Below, piece after piece: positions 50,700 to 62,300 of a stretch of 64,000 bases of DNA. The DNA lies in assembly GCF_964340395.1 (NCBI RefSeq), contig NC_135564.1, forward strand, positions 19,619,819 to 19,683,818, in the 5' to 3' direction. Made by a program: the position numbers and the translations under genes. Below the pieces are notes generated by a model. The model made no database searches and was not told where the DNA came from. It saw only the letters and a program-made list of their open reading frames with translations. Numbering within the stretch: the first letter of the stretch is position 1; every line of letters begins with the position of its first letter. Origin of the DNA: Glandiceps talaboti (taxonomy: Eukaryota > Hemichordata > Enteropneusta > Spengelidae).

Positions 50700-51800
50700 A
50701 TTGACGACACAGGGTAAATATATTCTAAAAGGAGTTTAATAGCATCTTGACTGAAAGGTAGGGGAAAGCTTGAGAAGTATGTGCATCTCTTATAGTGGTC
50801 CTAGGGTCTCCCCGTAGAAGTCCTGGAGGTATTTTACCCTGAACAGTCAATGTTGAGGCTATTCAGACCCTTTCAGACAAATAATTTCCAAGCTTTACAA
50901 GACAGCACCAATATGGAAATAGCAACTACATAGGGTTGAAATACTTTCGAAATATACTTTGATAGCATCTTGACAGTTAGACTGTCGACAGTCGCTCGCG
51001 CCTTTTTTTCCTACGTCTTATCTAAACTCTGATCCGGCGCAACACTACTATAATCGCATACTGATATCGATGGCCGAAGGCCCTAGTGATCTGTATATCA
51101 GTATGCGATTATAGTATTATTGCGCCGGATCGGAGCGTGGCAACGACTTAAGCTTGGATAAAACGTAGGGAAAAAGGCGCAAGCGACTGTCGACAGTCTA
51201 CTTGACAGTAAGAGGGGAAAAGCTTGACACTGGGATATGTCCACCTCATGTAGGGGGTCCGAGGGGTCTCCCTCTAGAAGCCCTGGAGGATTTTTACTCT
51301 TGAAGCCAATATTTAGGTTATTCAGACCCTTTCAATAACTTAATCCATGCTTTACAAGACAGCACCATCAAGTATCAGAAACTTGTCTTTATAACTTACA
51401 TTGGGTTGAAATGTGTTCCTAAAAAGTTAAATGGCATCATCATACATGTAGTAAAGGTGAGCACATCTAATGATAGTATCATTGGTAGAGGAGATTTGGA
51501 GTTTAAGGCAATTTTGGACTATCTTGGTAAACGTTTCAAATCTTTAAAAGACAATATTATCTCAAATTAGAATAGGGTGAAAATATTTAAGAAAAGTTTA
51601 ATACCATTAGCACAGTAAAAAGGTTGTTGGTGCATCTGATTGTTGGTTGAATGCATGAGTGACCTCTGGGGGTGAGGGAGTCATTGGGTTTCCCCCCTGG
51701 CAGATCTGCAGTTTTTTCTTCTATTAAGGCAATGTTTAGGTTATGCATAGCCCTTGTGGTAATATTTTCAAGCTTTGAATAGCTAACGTAAATGTGAGTT
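50700..51800 (+). repeat. Divergent tandem repeat of about 200-250 bp, about four copies
   Basis: Successive copies share TTTAATAGCATCTTGA, GGTCTCCC-TAGAAG-CCTGGAG, GCTATTCAGACCCTTTCA and CAAGCTTTACAAGACAGCAC. They start near 50730, 50960, 51400 and 51590 and become progressively diverged. The second copy carries a MITE. No coding frame is seen. Confidence 0.75.
50978..51200. mobile_element. 223-bp MITE with 9-bp target duplication
   Basis: The arms are almost fully complementary: TAGACTGTCGACAGTCGCTC at the left is mirrored by the right end CGACTGTCGACAGTCTA, and pairing continues through CGCGCC-TTTTT and GATCCGGCGCAA. The flanks are the direct repeat CTTGACAGT (50969-50977 and 51201-51209). 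The sister tandem copy near 50743 has the uninterrupted AGCATCTTGACTGAAAGG. The 9-bp duplication and long arms fit a Mutator-like MITE. The centre reads GGCCGAAGGCC. Confidence 0.9.
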
Positions 51801-52529
51801 TTAAATGAGTTTCCTATGGCACATAAAAATGCCGCATATTGCATGTATAGTAAAGTCACCGGTATGTTAGAGAACTTTAGGTGGTCATACCTAGGTAGTG
51901 TATAATAAAAACTGGAATCTGATGAGATGTGGTGATTTGTAGTGTCAATAACATATAGTGTCCAAAATAGAAAGTGTTATTAATCCCCTCTGACAAGTTT
52001 ATACTGACGAGTAGAACATTTTAGATTAACTTCTTTTATAAACTGTCTATGAAGATTACCATTACGAAACCTTTAAGTTCACTTTTGCCCCAAACTGCAA
52101 AATAAGTGAAGCACTGATTGTGAAACAGCCAAGCATTTACATGATATGTTCTGTAACTAGTGTAGTAGCTAGGTAATACATGTATATGTATATGTATAGT
52201 TATGTTTGAACTAATAAATAATATTAAAGAATTCATGTAAGAAACAGGTACAAGAACAAATATTGACATGTAACACATTTCAGACAAGGGTATATGCCAT
52301 TGTAGAAAAGGATTTTGGTCTTACATCACAGTCCAAAACACAATTACCCCCCCCCCCCTCCACAATTTTCAAAACAGCATGATTCTCCCTACTGCCAATT
52401 TCAAAAACAGAGTGACCCCCCCCCCCCTTCAAATCCACCCATAGGCCAAAGAATCTGACTGGTCCCTAAGTGACAGCGACCGTGACAACCACACTACAGA
52501 CAAGTAACAAGACTAAATCAGTGAATGGG

Positions 52530-53878
52530 TTTAGGGAGCGATCAGTTTTTACGGCCGGGGTGGGCCAGTGACTTCTTGTTAATGTTGTACTTAAAAATAG
52601 TGACCCCCTGCAATTCATCCACAAAACAATCCACCCCCCCCCCTGACAAATAAAAAAAAACACTGACCCCCCCCCCCCCCCCCGACATCTGTTGACAAGA
52701 AACATTCTTCTTATTCTTGCAAAAGACACTCTAGATTCTCAAAGCACAATACAGCACACACTACATAGTTAATTTTACTTGTTACATTTACAGTAATTTT
52801 AAGTGTATCTGGTAAATTGCTAGATCCCAAATCCATTGCTTCACTTGTATAAAGCTCTTTAGACAGGAACCCTATGAGAAGTATAATTGTCTGCTCATGG
52901 ACATGCAAATTATTTATGGTTTAGTAACCAAAAGTTCTAGGATATCGCTTAGATTGAGTGAACTATTACCATTATAGATTAATTCAGCTAATTATAAAGT
53001 ACAGTATTAAAAATGGAGTTAATATAATTGTAAACCTAGAGGTTTCAGTAAGTTTCAAAGTAGGGAGAGAACTTGGAATAGTGTTGGGAGAAGTGCACGC
53101 TACGTGCGTGTGTGCCTGCTATACAAGGGGGGGGGGGTAAGTGCTGTTTGAAAATGAACACCTTTTGGAGGCCATTTAAAGCACCATTCGAAGTGAAACA
53201 CAACTTAGTTGTATCATAAAAGTATCACTTATTTTAAAGTTTAAATTATTTCAAGTCGTGCCCACACATAATAAAAAAAGATCAAGTAGAAAGTGAGAAC
53301 GTTTTGGGAAAACATGCACAGTGGAGGTCAGTTACCATTTAGAGATACAAATTCATTAAATTATTTGGAAGTGTGTCTCTATTAGCTATATTTGTGTGCA
53401 ATTCCACATGTTCAGGTCAATGGAGGCACAGATTTTAGAGTCAATCCATCCAGTACGTAAATATCAAGGTATTATTTCATTTCTTTTGTGTTACGTGTAC
53501 AGCTACACATGCAAGTTTTTATACCACATGATGACACAATGCAACTCATGGCCTGCAATATTGAGAAGTCATTTCTAACAAAACTGTTGCTTAAAAGGTG
53601 CAATGTTATGCCACCATGTCATATGCTTATGATGTATCAAGAGACAAAGAGTTTGTTATATTTGAACGTATATTTATAGCCATTATTTATGGTTTATTGT
53701 ATGCACATATATTTGATGTATGGAAATGTAAGTACAGCAGGGGGTTCATAATTTTGTTCACTCTTTGAAAATAAGGTGACCCCCTCTTTGAGTCCCAAAT
53801 TGAGGTGCCCCCCCCACCCTGATTTACACCACCCCCCCCCCACCCCCCGCCGGCCGTAAAAACTGATCGCTCCCTAAA
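52530..53878. mobile_element. 1.35-kb element with 29-bp terminal inverted repeats
   Basis: TTTAGGGAGCGATCAGTTTT at 52530 continues to ACGGCCGG. The exact complement, CCGGCCGTAAAAACTGATCG continuing to CTCCCTAAA, ends at 53878. Subterminal zones hold repeated GTGACCCCC-type words and C tracts. No transposase is seen. A target duplication is not clear. Related but weaker ends (AGGGTCCGGTCAGTTT near 50446; its partner GACTGGTCCCT near 52470) suggest a second member or nesting. Confidence 0.75.
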
Positions 53879-54117
53879 GTTAATTCTGCTTCAAGTCAAA
53901 TTCTTTATTTTTATCGAAAACAAAATGAGTATTATAAATCGTTATACACATCATATTTTTTCATCAAAATCAAGGACTAAATCATATCAGGCAAAGGACA
54001 CTTAATGTATTATCAGTTATTAGTTTGATTTATTCTCTAATTAGTTCTAGAGATGCAAACACGAGTTGATTTCACCGGTAAATAGATTTGTCGGGTTTTC
54101 TGACCTACAAGACAGCT

Positions 54118-55450
54118 AGCACATAAAAATAGTAGTGGAATATTCATGACTCCTAAATTGAATAAATATAGTCATGAAGTGATGTAAATTGTTCATCTAA
54201 TAAATATAGTCATGAATTGATGTAAATTGTTCATCTAATAAATATAGTCATGAATTGATGTATATTGTTCATCTAATAAATATAGTCATGAATTGATGTA
54301 AATTGTTCATCTAATAAATATAGTCATGAATTGATGTAAATTGTTCATCTAATAAATATAGTCATGAATTGATGTATATTGTTCATCTAATAAATATAGT
54401 CATGAAGTGATGTAAATTGTCCATCTAATAAATATAGTCATGAATTGATGTAAATTGTTCATCTAATAAATATAGTCATGAATTGATGTAAATTGTTCGT
54501 CTAATAAATATGGTCATGAATTGATGTAAATTGTTCATCATAATAAATAGAGTCATGAATTGAGGTAAATTGTTCATCTAATAAATATAGTAAATTGTTC
54601 ATCTAATAAATATAGTCATGAATTGATGTATATTGTTCATCTAATAAATATAGTCATGAAGTGATGTAAATTGTCCATCTAATAAATATGGTCATGAATT
54701 GATGTATATTGTTCGTCTAATAAATATAGTCATGAATTGATGTAAATTGTTCATCTAATAAATATAGTCATGAATTGATGTATATTATTCATCTAATAAA
54801 TATAGTCATGAATTGATGTAAATTGTTCATCTAATAAATATAGTCATGAATTGATGTAAATTGTTCATCTAATAAATAGTCATGAATTGATGTACATTCT
54901 TCATCTAATAAATATAATCATGAATTGATGTATATTGTTCATCTAATAAATATAGTCATGAATTGATGTATATTGTTCATCTAATAAATATAGTCATGAA
55001 TTGATGTATATTGTTCATCTAATAAATATAGTCATGAATTTATGTAAATTGTTCATCTAATAAATATAGTTATGAATTTATGTATATTGTTCATCTAATA
55101 AATATAGTCATGAATTTATGTAAATTGTTCATCTAATAAATATAGTCATGAATTTATGTAAATTGTTCATCTAATAAATATAGTTATGAATTTATGTAAA
55201 TTGTTCATCTAATAATATAGTCATGAATGGATGTATATTTTTCATCTAATAAATATTGATGTCTACCAAGAGCCATGATGCAATAGTGAAGCACTGAAAG
55301 AATATAGATGAACAAATTTCAATTTGATGGTTCCTGGCAACCAAGCAAAAAATGATGTGAGGTGAAATCATGAAATGAATCTCTCAAGAACCAAAGTTGC
55401 TTAAAAGGTGAAAATATGTTTATTTCCTGGAGTGGTGTTGGCCTATAAAT
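54118..55450 (+). mobile_element. Family C copy 2, carrying a minisatellite
   Basis: It begins near AGTGGAATATTCATGACTCC and ends GAGTGGTGTT, matching family C copy 1 at 13610-14370 in motif order, including GGCAACCA and GAAATCATGAA near the right end. Where copy 1 has one TGTTCATCTAATAAATA, this copy has an array of about 1.1 kb. Confidence 0.6.
54158..55252 (+). repeat. 38-bp minisatellite, about 29 copies
   Basis: The unit is AATAAATATAGTCATGAATT then GATGTAAATTGTTCATCT. Variants (AATT/AAGT, TGATG/TTATG, TAAA/TATA) are scattered, and one shortened unit occurs near 54590. AT-rich, with no coding potential. Confidence 0.95.
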
Positions 55451-55492
55451 GATCAAAACTGTGGCAACTAAGGTGTTGTTTACATAAATCAA

Positions 55493-55496
<4 letters not shown>

Positions 55497-55567
<71 letters not shown>
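55497..55567. repeat. (CAGA)n microsatellite
   Basis: About seventeen CAGA units followed by (CAAA)n. Translated runs of Ser-Val-Cys-Leu on the minus strand are artefacts. Confidence 0.95.
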
Positions 55568-55571
<4 letters not shown>

Positions 55572-56035
55572 AACAAACAATGACACACACAGGACAACTA
55601 TAGAAAAAAAATACCAACACATAAAGATAACTATTAGATGTGAAAATTTATTGTAGTATTTGTTTCCATAGAAACACTGATATTATTCATTGCAATACAT
55701 ACTGTAGTCTTTCTAATTTTGGATTTGATTTAGTATGTATTATTGTTTTCAAACTATATTATTAGATAGGTTGATAAGGTAAACCCTGGACACAATGACA
55801 GATTCAGCCACAGAGACAGTTGGATTAGTTTGGGTTTCTTTGATATTGCTAGCATATCCCATCCTTTGTCCAGAGTAGTCCAACCGTAAATGACACCAAT
55901 GTTACAAATCATTTGGGTACGACATTACTAATCACCTTAACAGTGAAAGTAAGTAAGTTTGTAGTGAATTTAATGTTATCTCCCTATAATTACATCCATC
56001 CATCCATTCATCCATCTGTACAGATATGCACACTC

Positions 56036-56370
<335 letters not shown>

Positions 56371-56958
56371 AGAGAGATTAAGGCATACATATTTCGTATA
56401 ATCACCCATCGTAGGCTTTTGAATTCATTGTGGCAAAACTGCAAGAAATGTTCAAATGTACTTGGTAAACGACCACTCCCGAGGTGTACTTTGGTTCAAA
56501 TCATGAGCTAAACATTTCGTGCCCCTCCCCTTTCAAACGATCAGAATTTCCATGTCCCTCCCCCTTAAAACCTCCAATTTGTTGCCCCCCCTCCCATTTG
56601 TCCTCAGACCCCCTGCCATAAATTCAGAACTGAAATACTCTTCGTAATCTCTCGATAACAGGCCTTAATTCTGTGATTATGTCGTGAAGTCACATATCTA
56701 TGAGCATTTGGGTCATCCCAAACCAAAGCACTATATTACAGCCACAGTGCCATTCTTAGTACCTAGATCAGCGTCGGAATGTATAGGGCAGAGGTACATT
56801 CTTCGTTTTTAGTCTGTCTGTTTTTCAAGGTGTTGTGCATTCAGGGTCCAACTCTCATGATATATATTCTACAACTATACCACAGGACACTGTCATTTTC
56901 AATATAACTTTTAATTCTTGAGAACGCGATCGGTCCATTTTTCCCTATTGGTCCAGGA

Positions 56959-57151
56959 CAATCATTGTTAGGATTAAAATCTGATGTGGTGAAAGCAGCT
57001 AAATGCTTTATTCATCTCTATTTCCTTAGTTTGTGTCTCTTATTTTTGTTCCGAGTGATCGCCGCCTGCGTGGGAAACATCACAAAACGATGGAAATAGA
57101 GGTAAATAAAGCATTTAGCTGCTTTCACCACATCAGATTTTAATGAGATTG
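56959..57151. mobile_element. 193-bp MITE with 9-bp target duplication
   Basis: The direct repeat GGTCCAGGA flanks it (56950-56958 and 57152-57160). Both ends read CAATC inward, then ATTAAAATCTGATGTGGTGA and on through AAAGCAGCTAAATGC, with a small left-arm insertion of about 7 bp. A loop of about 65 bp separates the arms. Consistent with a Mutator-like MITE. Confidence 0.85.
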
Positions 57152-57206
57152 GGTCCAGGAATACTAGTATTGATGGGAATGGTGTTTCCGTCCTTTATTA
57201 TCTTTA

Positions 57207-57951
57207 AAAAAAACATTTATACTCTGGAAACAATTGATGTGTTTACCACTTGACATGACCAGATATAGTGCTAGTCGCGTAGTTGAAATAGCCACCAAGA
57301 GTGTGCCGAGGATTGTGGGATATATAATCAATTTCCGTCATGCAGTCCAACTTCCGTCAAGCAAAAAGAAAGTTTTGTCCTCGCATATTAATGTTTCGTC
57401 CCCAAACATTAATGTTGCATCCTGTGTTAAGTAAATCTCGTCGATAAGAAAATGAGGTTGTACGGTGACAAACGTTGTTTCTGCAGTCAGAATACAAGAT
57501 TGTAATGGACTTAAATTCATATTCCGGCTTGACATTTAAATACTTTTTACACAAAGTTAGAGTTTTTTCACGAAAACCTAGTGTACTGCTCTAAGGATTA
57601 ATAACTTGCAATGAGGTATTTTAAGTCTTGTTAGAAAACTTTAGAAAAAAACTGGTCTAATGTTTCAAGCATTGCACCAACAATTAAACATTTTATCCCG
57701 CAACTTAAATGTTCTCACTCGAAAATAAAGTTTGGGCCACACGAATAAAAATTTTCGTTTCGCAAATTAATTTTCTGCTGTGTAAAAAGAGTTTTTTGCT
57801 TTGATATTTCTATATTGACCCAAGAAATTAAAGTTTTGTCATATGAAATAAAAGTGTTATCCTTTTATTAAATATTTTGCCATCAAAAATCAATTATTTG
57901 TAGCACAAATTTAGTTTTCGTCTGTCACCTGTGGGCTACCGTATGTTCCAC
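57207..57951 (-). mobile_element. Dispersed element, family D copy 2 (inverted)
   Basis: Reverse-complement counterpart of 14371-15133, ending GTCACCTGTGGGCTACCGTA. It shares the same 65-codon phase shadows, now on the minus strand. The left end lacks the CTGT microsatellite that follows copy 1. Confidence 0.75.
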
Positions 57952-58227
57952 TTTTAACTCACCAAAGAATTTCAAAACTGAATATCTGATTGTTTTATGT
58001 AAATGATATTTATTGAAGTGGAATATAATACAATAATAACAACAATAATGCTAATAGTTGGCAGACTGCCACATTTTGTTACTGAGTCAATGCCGATAGA
58101 ATATATTTGAGATATCCAAACATCAAATTATTCTAATCTTATATTCATCTAGTACTGGAATTATGGTATAACTTCTTATTATCCTGATATTGACACAATG
58201 ACATATTTACACTCACTACATATATTG

Positions 58228-58420
58228 AACACATATTGCCTGGCCATGAGGGCTATAGCACCCGTTTATTACACTCAAGGGACTGTGAGTTACCAGAATC
58301 ACATGCTATTTCCCGAGGCCAAAGGCCGAGGGAAAAAGCATGTGATTCTGGTAACTCACAGTCACGAGGGGGTAATGAACGGGTGCTATAGCCCGAATAT
58401 AGGCCAGGCAATAGGTGTTT
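58228..58420. mobile_element. Near-perfect palindromic element
   Basis: AACACATATTGCCTGGCC at the left pairs with GGCCAGGCAATAGGTGTT at the right. Pairing continues through GGGCTATAGCACCCGTT and TGACTGTGAGTTACCAGAATCA-type arms to a centre GAGGCCAAAGGCCGAG. The arms are about 85 bp. No coding content, and the target duplication is uncertain. Confidence 0.8.
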
Positions 58421-58599
58421 TATAATATACCTCATGCTGTGAACTCGCGGTGGCAGACGACATCGTCAGAAGCTGCCATTTTGACCTGCTGTGAACGCGC
58501 GGTGGTCACGTGACCATGTAAAAGTTGATGGAACTATTTCCCTAAGGAAATAGTCATTCTATTTTCATTATCACTAGGTTTATTATAAACACTATTATA

Positions 58600-58965
58600 C
58601 CATACACAAGCCAAGTTGAACAAAAAATATGGAATATATACTTTGGTCATTCTACATCATGACAAAGCATGTCTATTACAACAACATGTGTCTATATCAC
58701 TGGTTCTGCTGTGTTCCAAATATGAGTCAAAACATTCAAAACTACCATTACTTTCCCTGATTTTTCTTGGCTATTTTAGGCTATTTTCTATTTTACCAGA
58801 CTGGCTCTGGTATAATTATTTTATTCTCCAACATTTTTCTTCATTCACTGAGCCGGAACACACTTGTCACTACGAGTCTAGCAACTTGTAGTAACAAAGA
58901 CCCCTTAGGTCAGTCGTATTTTCCTTGGTTGAACAAAGACAAATATTGGGGAATAACATCTAATT
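58600..58965 (-). mobile_element. Dispersed element, family B copy 4 (inverted)
   Basis: It contains ACTGGTTCTGCTGTGTTC and CCATTACTTTCCCTGATTTT, complements of the family-B body at 3.3 and 9.4 kb, then the inverted head with CCTTAGGTCAGTCGTATTTT and ACAAATATTGGGGAATAACA. Confidence 0.7.
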
Positions 58966-59116
58966 ATGGTATCCATTATGTGTACGTGTAATATCAACAA
59001 GACATTCAATAATTTGCAGAGACCCAAGTAGTAAAAATGAATGAAAAACATTACATAATACACTCCCTCTGCCTGGGAAGTTCCATGGCATTTGTAAGAA
59101 AAATATACTATAGTAA

Positions 59117-59122
59117 TTTATT
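59117..59122 (-). terminator. Polyadenylation signal of the MIEAP-like gene
   Basis: AATAAA on the minus strand lies about 190 bases past the stop codon of the MIEAP-like gene. Confidence 0.5.
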
Positions 59123-59308
59123 TTTTTTCATGAAATAATGCATTTGAATGTTTTAAGACATTCACCCATATATACAAAGTATATTTCTGAATACTGAATG
59201 ACGGAATAATATGATTGGGTATTATGGCAGGGTGTAATTTGGTGAATACTAATGGGTGAGTTTCAGTATCTGAGTGATTCGTCAATATTACATCCAATCA
59301 GATCACTG

Positions 59309-62300
59309 TTAATCAAGCTGTACTTTTCCTTTCACCAATACATTATTACCATGGTCCACTAGTGCAGGCCAGATATGGAAATCAACGATACCCTTCTTTA
59401 TAGCTGACATGGTTGTCCCAAGGACAGGGTCGTGACGTAATACAACAAAACGTTTCTCGTTGTACGACATTCTTACAGGTGGTCGTAGGGTGTTCATTTC
59501 ATAAGTCAAACGACATGACTTCTCTATGTAATTCTTAAGATCTGTGTTATGTTCAACGGCTGGCGTTAAGACAGACGACCAGTCATCTTTCAATTCTCTG
59601 TTAACCCGCTGTAAGAGATGCAAAAGAGAGATGACTTATCTTCCAACCGCATGAGGGCGGGCTTCGATTCAGCGGAAACACTTGCTGACAAACCATGGCC
59701 ATTCATTGACAAATCAGGATGGAGATAACCAACGACCAAGTATGACTTGAAACCCGGGACTTGAAAGTCCGGAAAAATATATTAGAATCCCTCAGCCTTA
59801 GTGGTGGTGAAATTTTACCTCGTAAATTTGAAACTATAAATATTTAAGTAATACAACTAAACGAGTTAAAATCCTACAAAGCTGTATCTAATCTCACCCA
59901 CGAAACGAAAATTGAAACTGTATGGCACTGTCTTATACAAAGTTCTGTATCAACTGATAATTCTCCCACAAGATATACTTGAAATGAAAAAAAGTACCTC
60001 ACTTTTCCATTCGATTGGTATTTTTATACACAATACAGCTTGCACATATATAGTGTGATATTCAGGAATAACTAAATGCTGAATGCTGAAAAAAACGTTC
60101 AATAAATGTAGTCTAACTGGTGAAATTACCTGTACTATGTCATCTAATGGACACTTTTGGGATAATAGTCGAACAAAGTTCAGACTTCGTTCACCCATAA
60201 CTTTGAGCGCCCTCTGCAGTTCTTCGTCATGTTTAACCATCGTTGAGTAGGGGTCCTCAACAGAACTTGGAGAACTTTCATCCTGATCGAAGAAGAAACA
60301 TTTATTGATATTGCGGGGTGGTAGTAAAACAGGACAAAAAACGACTACTGAACGAGAAAGTAATACCAGCAGTGAAGTTCGTCGTCCAGACATTAATTTC
60401 GATCCACATAAGTACTTTCCACTTTGATCAAATATGATGACCTCTGACCTCTCTCTAATGTATGTCATTTGTCTCTCAGTATATATGTCGTGGGGTGAAG
60501 TATCTCATTGTCAAATGCATTTTAATGTATTGGATTTATGTGATAATTTATACACAACATCCCAGACATTGACACAACGGGCGTCTTCGTAAATATTCCA
60601 ACATTAGGGTTAATGTCAAGCTTACTGTTACCTAGCCCTACTTGTATGGCTGTAGTGTACGTTGCACGGGGGGGGGGGGGGGGGGGGGTAGTCAGAATCG
60701 AGTCATGGACCTTCACTCGCCATAAAAGCAGGGCTAACTGTTACCATACCTGATTCTTGTTGGACGTATATCTGATGCCGTTCAATAATACCGTTGTTGT
60801 TTTATCTTCAAAAACTTGCACTACACGACGTGTGGTTTCATATGCTACCTAAGTGAGTAAATAAACTAAAATAAGATATTGAAATAAGAAATGATATAAC
60901 AAACGATAACAATCAGAAACTGTATATCAAGGACAGATAATTCATTGTACGGTGGCTTTTCTGCCGTTGAAATATTGGCTTTCCCGCCAATTGAAATATT
61001 GGCTTTCCCGCCATTGAAATATTGGCTTTCCAGCCATTAAAATATTGTCGTCTGAAAAGTCATAGGATAATTGATTCAATGGTCAATATGTGTTACGTTC
61101 TGATCTGGTCAATAAACGTAACTTTAAATTAATTGATTCTCCGCTCTAAATGTCATTATATGGTATCAAGATCTACCGGGTTTGAGTTGATTTGTCAGGA
61201 CTTAGTTTCACTGGTATCGTCACTCGCCCGTACGCTCATAGAGAGACGCCGCACACCACAATTTGGAATCTAGGCCCCCTTCCTACAGCTTTCCCCCAAC
61301 AAATGATTCTACTCATAACCTTGAAGTTAAACTGATTTCATTTATTCTAAATATAAACTTGTTATGAGAGGGTGACCTTTCATCTAGCGTCATTGCTCTT
61401 AAAAAAGGTGAACTTTCCACCAGAAAATTCCAGATAACATTTAAGACCATGTTATTTTTAAATCAGCCACACGTACGATAAATGTTGATCACGCAAAGTG
61501 GAAAACAAGTACTAATCTGAATACAAATAGTAATCTAAATCTGGTTATCACCAAGTCACCTTGTTTTAACAAGTCATCTGTGTTTTATAAAAATACTTGA
61601 CAACTGTTAGCTACTAGAGATAACTGCAATTCAGGGTGAGTAGATAATACAACATGTATAATGAACACCCTCCTGTTTGCAAATGGGTACGGCACAGGTT
61701 ATTTTTGGTAGAATATGCCAATGTCCAAATATTAATGTAGACATAACATTTCTGATCTTATCATATGAATTTTGTTTGTCTTTTCATGTCGAGTGGAATC
61801 ATTTTATGCAAACTGCTGCCGTTAAAATCACGATATGGGCATTACTACAGAACTCTAAACGAATATATCAATTCTTGCAATTTTGAAATATCAAACACGA
61901 CCACCTGTTGATTGACCAATAAGATGCTTGATGTACTGGTTTTATTACAGCCAATGTTTAAGTCTGAGAATCAAATGATAAATCAAGATTGTAAGCACCT
62001 AGTAAAAGTCACCAAAACCATTATCAGAAGTAAAGTAAGATGAATTGATAAACTATAAATGACGAGTGAAAGGTTGTGATAATATTAGTAACCAATGATA
62101 CACTGAGATTGATTTATCAAAACATTTAAAGATGCCTATTGGTTCTTACCACGATGACGTCACACAGAAACCTCAAATGACAGTCTTCGTATTTAGGTCC
62201 TCGTCCAAGGGGTGAAATTCGATCTAGCATTCTCTTACACGTCATCCATTCTTTGTTATACAGTTCGCTATACTGTTTGACTATCTCTGCCAGATCGTCA

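Noticed and set aside
52668-52683. Long homopolymer C and G runs (also 42259, 44228, 50471, 60670) as functional quadruplex elements
   Set aside because: They may be real, but base counts in such runs are unreliable and most sit inside transposon ends.
59950-60468. 172-codon minus-strand frame as a separate gene
   Set aside because: Only 60130-60282 is exon. The rest reads into flanking introns past clear splice sites of the MIEAP-like gene.
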